A DNA stretch of 35,859 nucleotides from CAYXDO01 sp964463485. Its GTDB lineage: Bacteria; Myxococcota; Kuafuiibacteriia; Kuafuiibacteriales; Kuafuiibacteriaceae. The stretch is taken from NCBI GenBank assembly GCA_964463485.1, contig CAYXDO010000109.1:1-35859 (forward strand), given 5' to 3'. Below the pieces are notes generated by a model. The model did not search any database. It worked only from the letters and a program-made list of their open reading frames with translations, and was not told where the DNA came from. Positions 34,299 through 35,859 of this stretch are shown in pieces; the first letter of the stretch is position 1, and the number at the start of each line of letters is the position of its first letter. The position numbers and the translations under genes were made by a program.

Positions 34299-35530
34299 GT
34301 ACGAAGAAGCGGACGCCCACGCCCGACGCTCCCAAGAACGCGATCGTGGTGATCGGAGCAGGTGCGATGGGTCGCATCACGATCCGAGATCTCGTCGAGA
34401 CGTCGCCGCCGGAGCTTCGAGTCGTGGTCGCCGACTATGATTTGGCGCTCGCAAAGAGGGAGGCTCAGGCTCACTCGGAGAAGCGAGCGGTGCAGGCGAT
34501 TCGAGTCGACGCGACCGACGTGGACGCGACGGCGAAGGCGCTGGTGGGGGCCGGGGCGTTCGGCGTCATCGCGGCGGTGCGTCACGAGCTCAACCTTCCG
34601 ATCATGAAGGCCGCGCTCGCCGCCAAGGCCCACTACACGGACCTCGGCGGGCTCTTTCACTACACGCGCAAGCAGCTCCCGCTGCATCCGAAATTCGAGA
34701 ACGCGGGCCTGACGGCGGTCGTGGGTATGGGTGCAGCTCCGGGCGTGGTGAACGTGCTCGCGCGGAGCGCTGCGGACAACCTCGACACCGTCGCCGAAAT
34801 CCACATCATGGTCGGCAACGTCGACCGCACGCGGAATCGGCCGAGCACCATCTTGGGCACGCCGTACTCGCTCGAAACTTTTCTGGACGAGGCGTCCATG
34901 CCGGCCGCGCTCTTCAGGAGGGGGGAGTTTACTTTCGTCGAGGCCATGAGCGGGGCGATCGAGGTCGACTTTGGTGGTGAGGTCGGCAAGCGGCGACCCG
35001 CGTATACGATCCACTCGGAGGTGGCGACGCTCCCGCTTTCTTACGCCCACAAAGGAGTCCAAGAAGTCAGCTTCCGCATCGCGTTCCCCGACGAGCTCGA
35101 CATGAAGCTCCGATTCCTTCGCGCGCTGGGCTTGCTCGAGACGAAAGCGATTTCGGTCGGAGAGGCCAAAGTCGTACCCAGAGCGGTGCTGTCGACGCTG
35201 GCCAAGGCGCTGCCGCTGCCAGACGTCACGATCCAGCCGGTCCCGGACGAGCATGAAGTGCTGAGGGCGGTGGTTCGAGGGACCAAGGGAAGTCATCGCG
35301 TGGAAGAGATCATCGACTGTGCCTGCCCGGGGCTTCCTGAGTGGGGGATGGGTGTGGACGTCGACACCGGCTGTCCTCCGTCGATTCTCATGCAGATGCT
35401 CTTTCGGGGGGACGTGACGGCACGCGGCGTGTTGGCGCCCGAGGTCGCCGTTCCCGCCGAGCCGTTCTTCGCGGAGCTCGTGAAGCGAAAGATGCGAGTC
35501 ACTCGAATCAGCGCAACGCACACCGCTTGA
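34295..35530 (+). CDS. Saccharopine dehydrogenase / lysine 6-dehydrogenase-like oxidoreductase
   Basis: A 411-residue NAD(P)-dependent enzyme. The Rossmann motif is G21-A-G23-AM-G26 in VVIGAGAMG; the second half has the saccharopine-dehydrogenase-like C-terminal fold. Family-like stretches are YTDLGGLFHYT and GMGAAPGVVNVLA. Length and build fit lysine 6-dehydrogenase or carboxynorspermidine dehydrogenase better than the larger bifunctional saccharopine enzymes. The ATG overlaps the aldehyde dehydrogenase stop; the frame is open back to 34253, but the AGGAG at 34279 and the overlap favour 34295. Paired with an aldehyde dehydrogenase, it could form the route lysine to 2-aminoadipate semialdehyde to 2-aminoadipate. 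The exact substrate is not proven. Confidence 0.85.
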   Translation: MSTKKRTPTPDAPKNAIVVIGAGAMGRITIRDLVETSPPELRVVVADYDLALAKREAQAHSEKRAVQAIRVDATDVDATAKALVGAGAFGVIAAVRHELNLPIMKAALAAKAHYTDLGGLFHYTRKQLPLHPKFENAGLTAVVGMGAAPGVVNVLARSAADNLDTVAEIHIMVGNVDRTRNRPSTILGTPYSLETFLDEASMPAALFRRGEFTFVEAMSGAIEVDFGGEVGKRRPAYTIHSEVATLPLSYAHKGVQEVSFRIAFPDELDMKLRFLRALGLLETKAISVGEAKVVPRAVLSTLAKALPLPDVTIQPVPDEHEVLRAVVRGTKGSHRVEEIIDCACPGLPEWGMGVDVDTGCPPSILMQMLFRGDVTARGVLAPEVAVPAEPFFAELVKRKMRVTRISATHTA

Positions 35531-35859
35531 GGCCGAATCATCGCGGCCGCGCCGGGCTCAACTCAACCGCCTGAGTAGCGAGTGCGCCACAAACGTCTAG
35601 TCAACGGCGTGGAGGCACGTGTCCGCGCCGTCCCACGTGCCCGAGCCCGTGCCCGTGCCCGTCCGTGCCCGTGCCCGAATCATCGTCGTGCCGAGCCACC
35701 GATAGTCGAAAGACGGTCAAGATCTGTTACGACGCGCCCAAAACGGGCACGGGCACGGACGGGCACGGGCTCGGGCACGGGCACGGGCTCGGGCACGGGC
35801 ACGTTTAGTCTCTTTCTCCCAAAGTTCGCGCACGATCTGGCAAGACTTTGGACGCGAAG
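35531..35859. other. Non-coding end region dominated by a GTGCCC hexamer hairpin
   Basis: No gene is seen in these 329 bases; the only structure is the GTGCCC-repeat inverted pair listed separately. The last 50 bases, beyond the repeat, show nothing recognisable. Confidence 0.7.
35637..35802. repeat. Inverted GTGCCC/GGGCAC hexamer repeats forming a long hairpin
   Basis: The left block (35637-35677) is built from gtgccc and variants gagccc and gtcc. The right block (35744-35802) is its reverse complement pattern, gggcac and gggctc. The left 41 bases match the inverse of 35744-35778 except for one extra hexamer, so a stem of about 35 bp with a 66-base loop is possible. The right block then continues with more copies. 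Flanks share a similar 10-mer (acgtctagtc at 35593-35602 and acgtttagtc at 35801-35810). Confidence 0.8.

Overview
The window is high-GC DNA with tightly packed genes. It looks like a chromosomal segment of a myxobacterium (phylum Myxococcota, probably the Polyangiales side). This is inferred from gene content: many Ala/Asp-rich lipoproteins, a DVWAVG-repeat lipoprotein of a type common in these genomes, a membrane-anchored Ser/Thr kinase, an ECF sigma factor with its own membrane partner, and many GTG starts. I see no rRNA, tRNA, CRISPR array, transposase or phage gene.

Layout. (1) 1-6.0 kb, minus strand: a lipoprotein of about 14 propeller-like repeats, then mutS, then a diadenylate cyclase of the archaeal DacZ layout; a 13-bp tandem repeat lies beyond the cyclase. 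(2) 6.0-8.1 kb, plus: an AmpG-like permease, then a MntA/HepT (type VII) toxin-antitoxin pair. (3) 8.1-10.7 kb: a LysM protein (minus) divergent from an ECF sigma factor translationally coupled to a putative membrane anti-sigma factor. (4) 10.75-16.2 kb: a signalling block. A receiver-histidine kinase and a membrane protein that joins a kinase-like cytoplasmic remnant to an extracellular solute-binding domain lie on the minus strand. They are divergent from a transmembrane Ser/Thr kinase across a nested inverted repeat. (5) 16.2-19.8 kb: CMP-sugar-type cytidylyltransferase, 2-hydroxyacid dehydrogenase and HAD phosphatase (minus), divergent from a PglE-like sugar aminotransferase (plus). This is a small glycan-precursor cluster. 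(6) 19.8-25.3 kb, plus: a MacA/MacB-type exporter (adaptor, ATPase, permease) and a large lipoprotein, in the same direction and nearly contiguous with the aminotransferase. (7) 25.3-29.7 kb: a PPC-domain/L,D-transpeptidase-like protein, an unknown protein with two C-terminal hydrophobic helices, and an unknown protein made of two 224-residue repeats. The only large non-coding gap here carries palindromic repeats. (8) 29.8-35.5 kb: a PhyH-type dioxygenase, a radical SAM protein with a long uncharacterised N-terminal half, and an aldehyde dehydrogenase overlapping a lysine-6-dehydrogenase/saccharopine-dehydrogenase-like gene. The window ends in a GTGCCC-repeat hairpin region.

Most promising for new biology: the solute-binding/pseudokinase fusion facing a Ser/Thr kinase across a strong dyad; the mutS-DacZ-type pairing; the radical SAM protein with an unrecognised N-terminal half; and the duplicated unknown protein beside a mobile-looking palindrome. 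Family assignments come from motifs read in the translated sequence and from memory; no database search was run.
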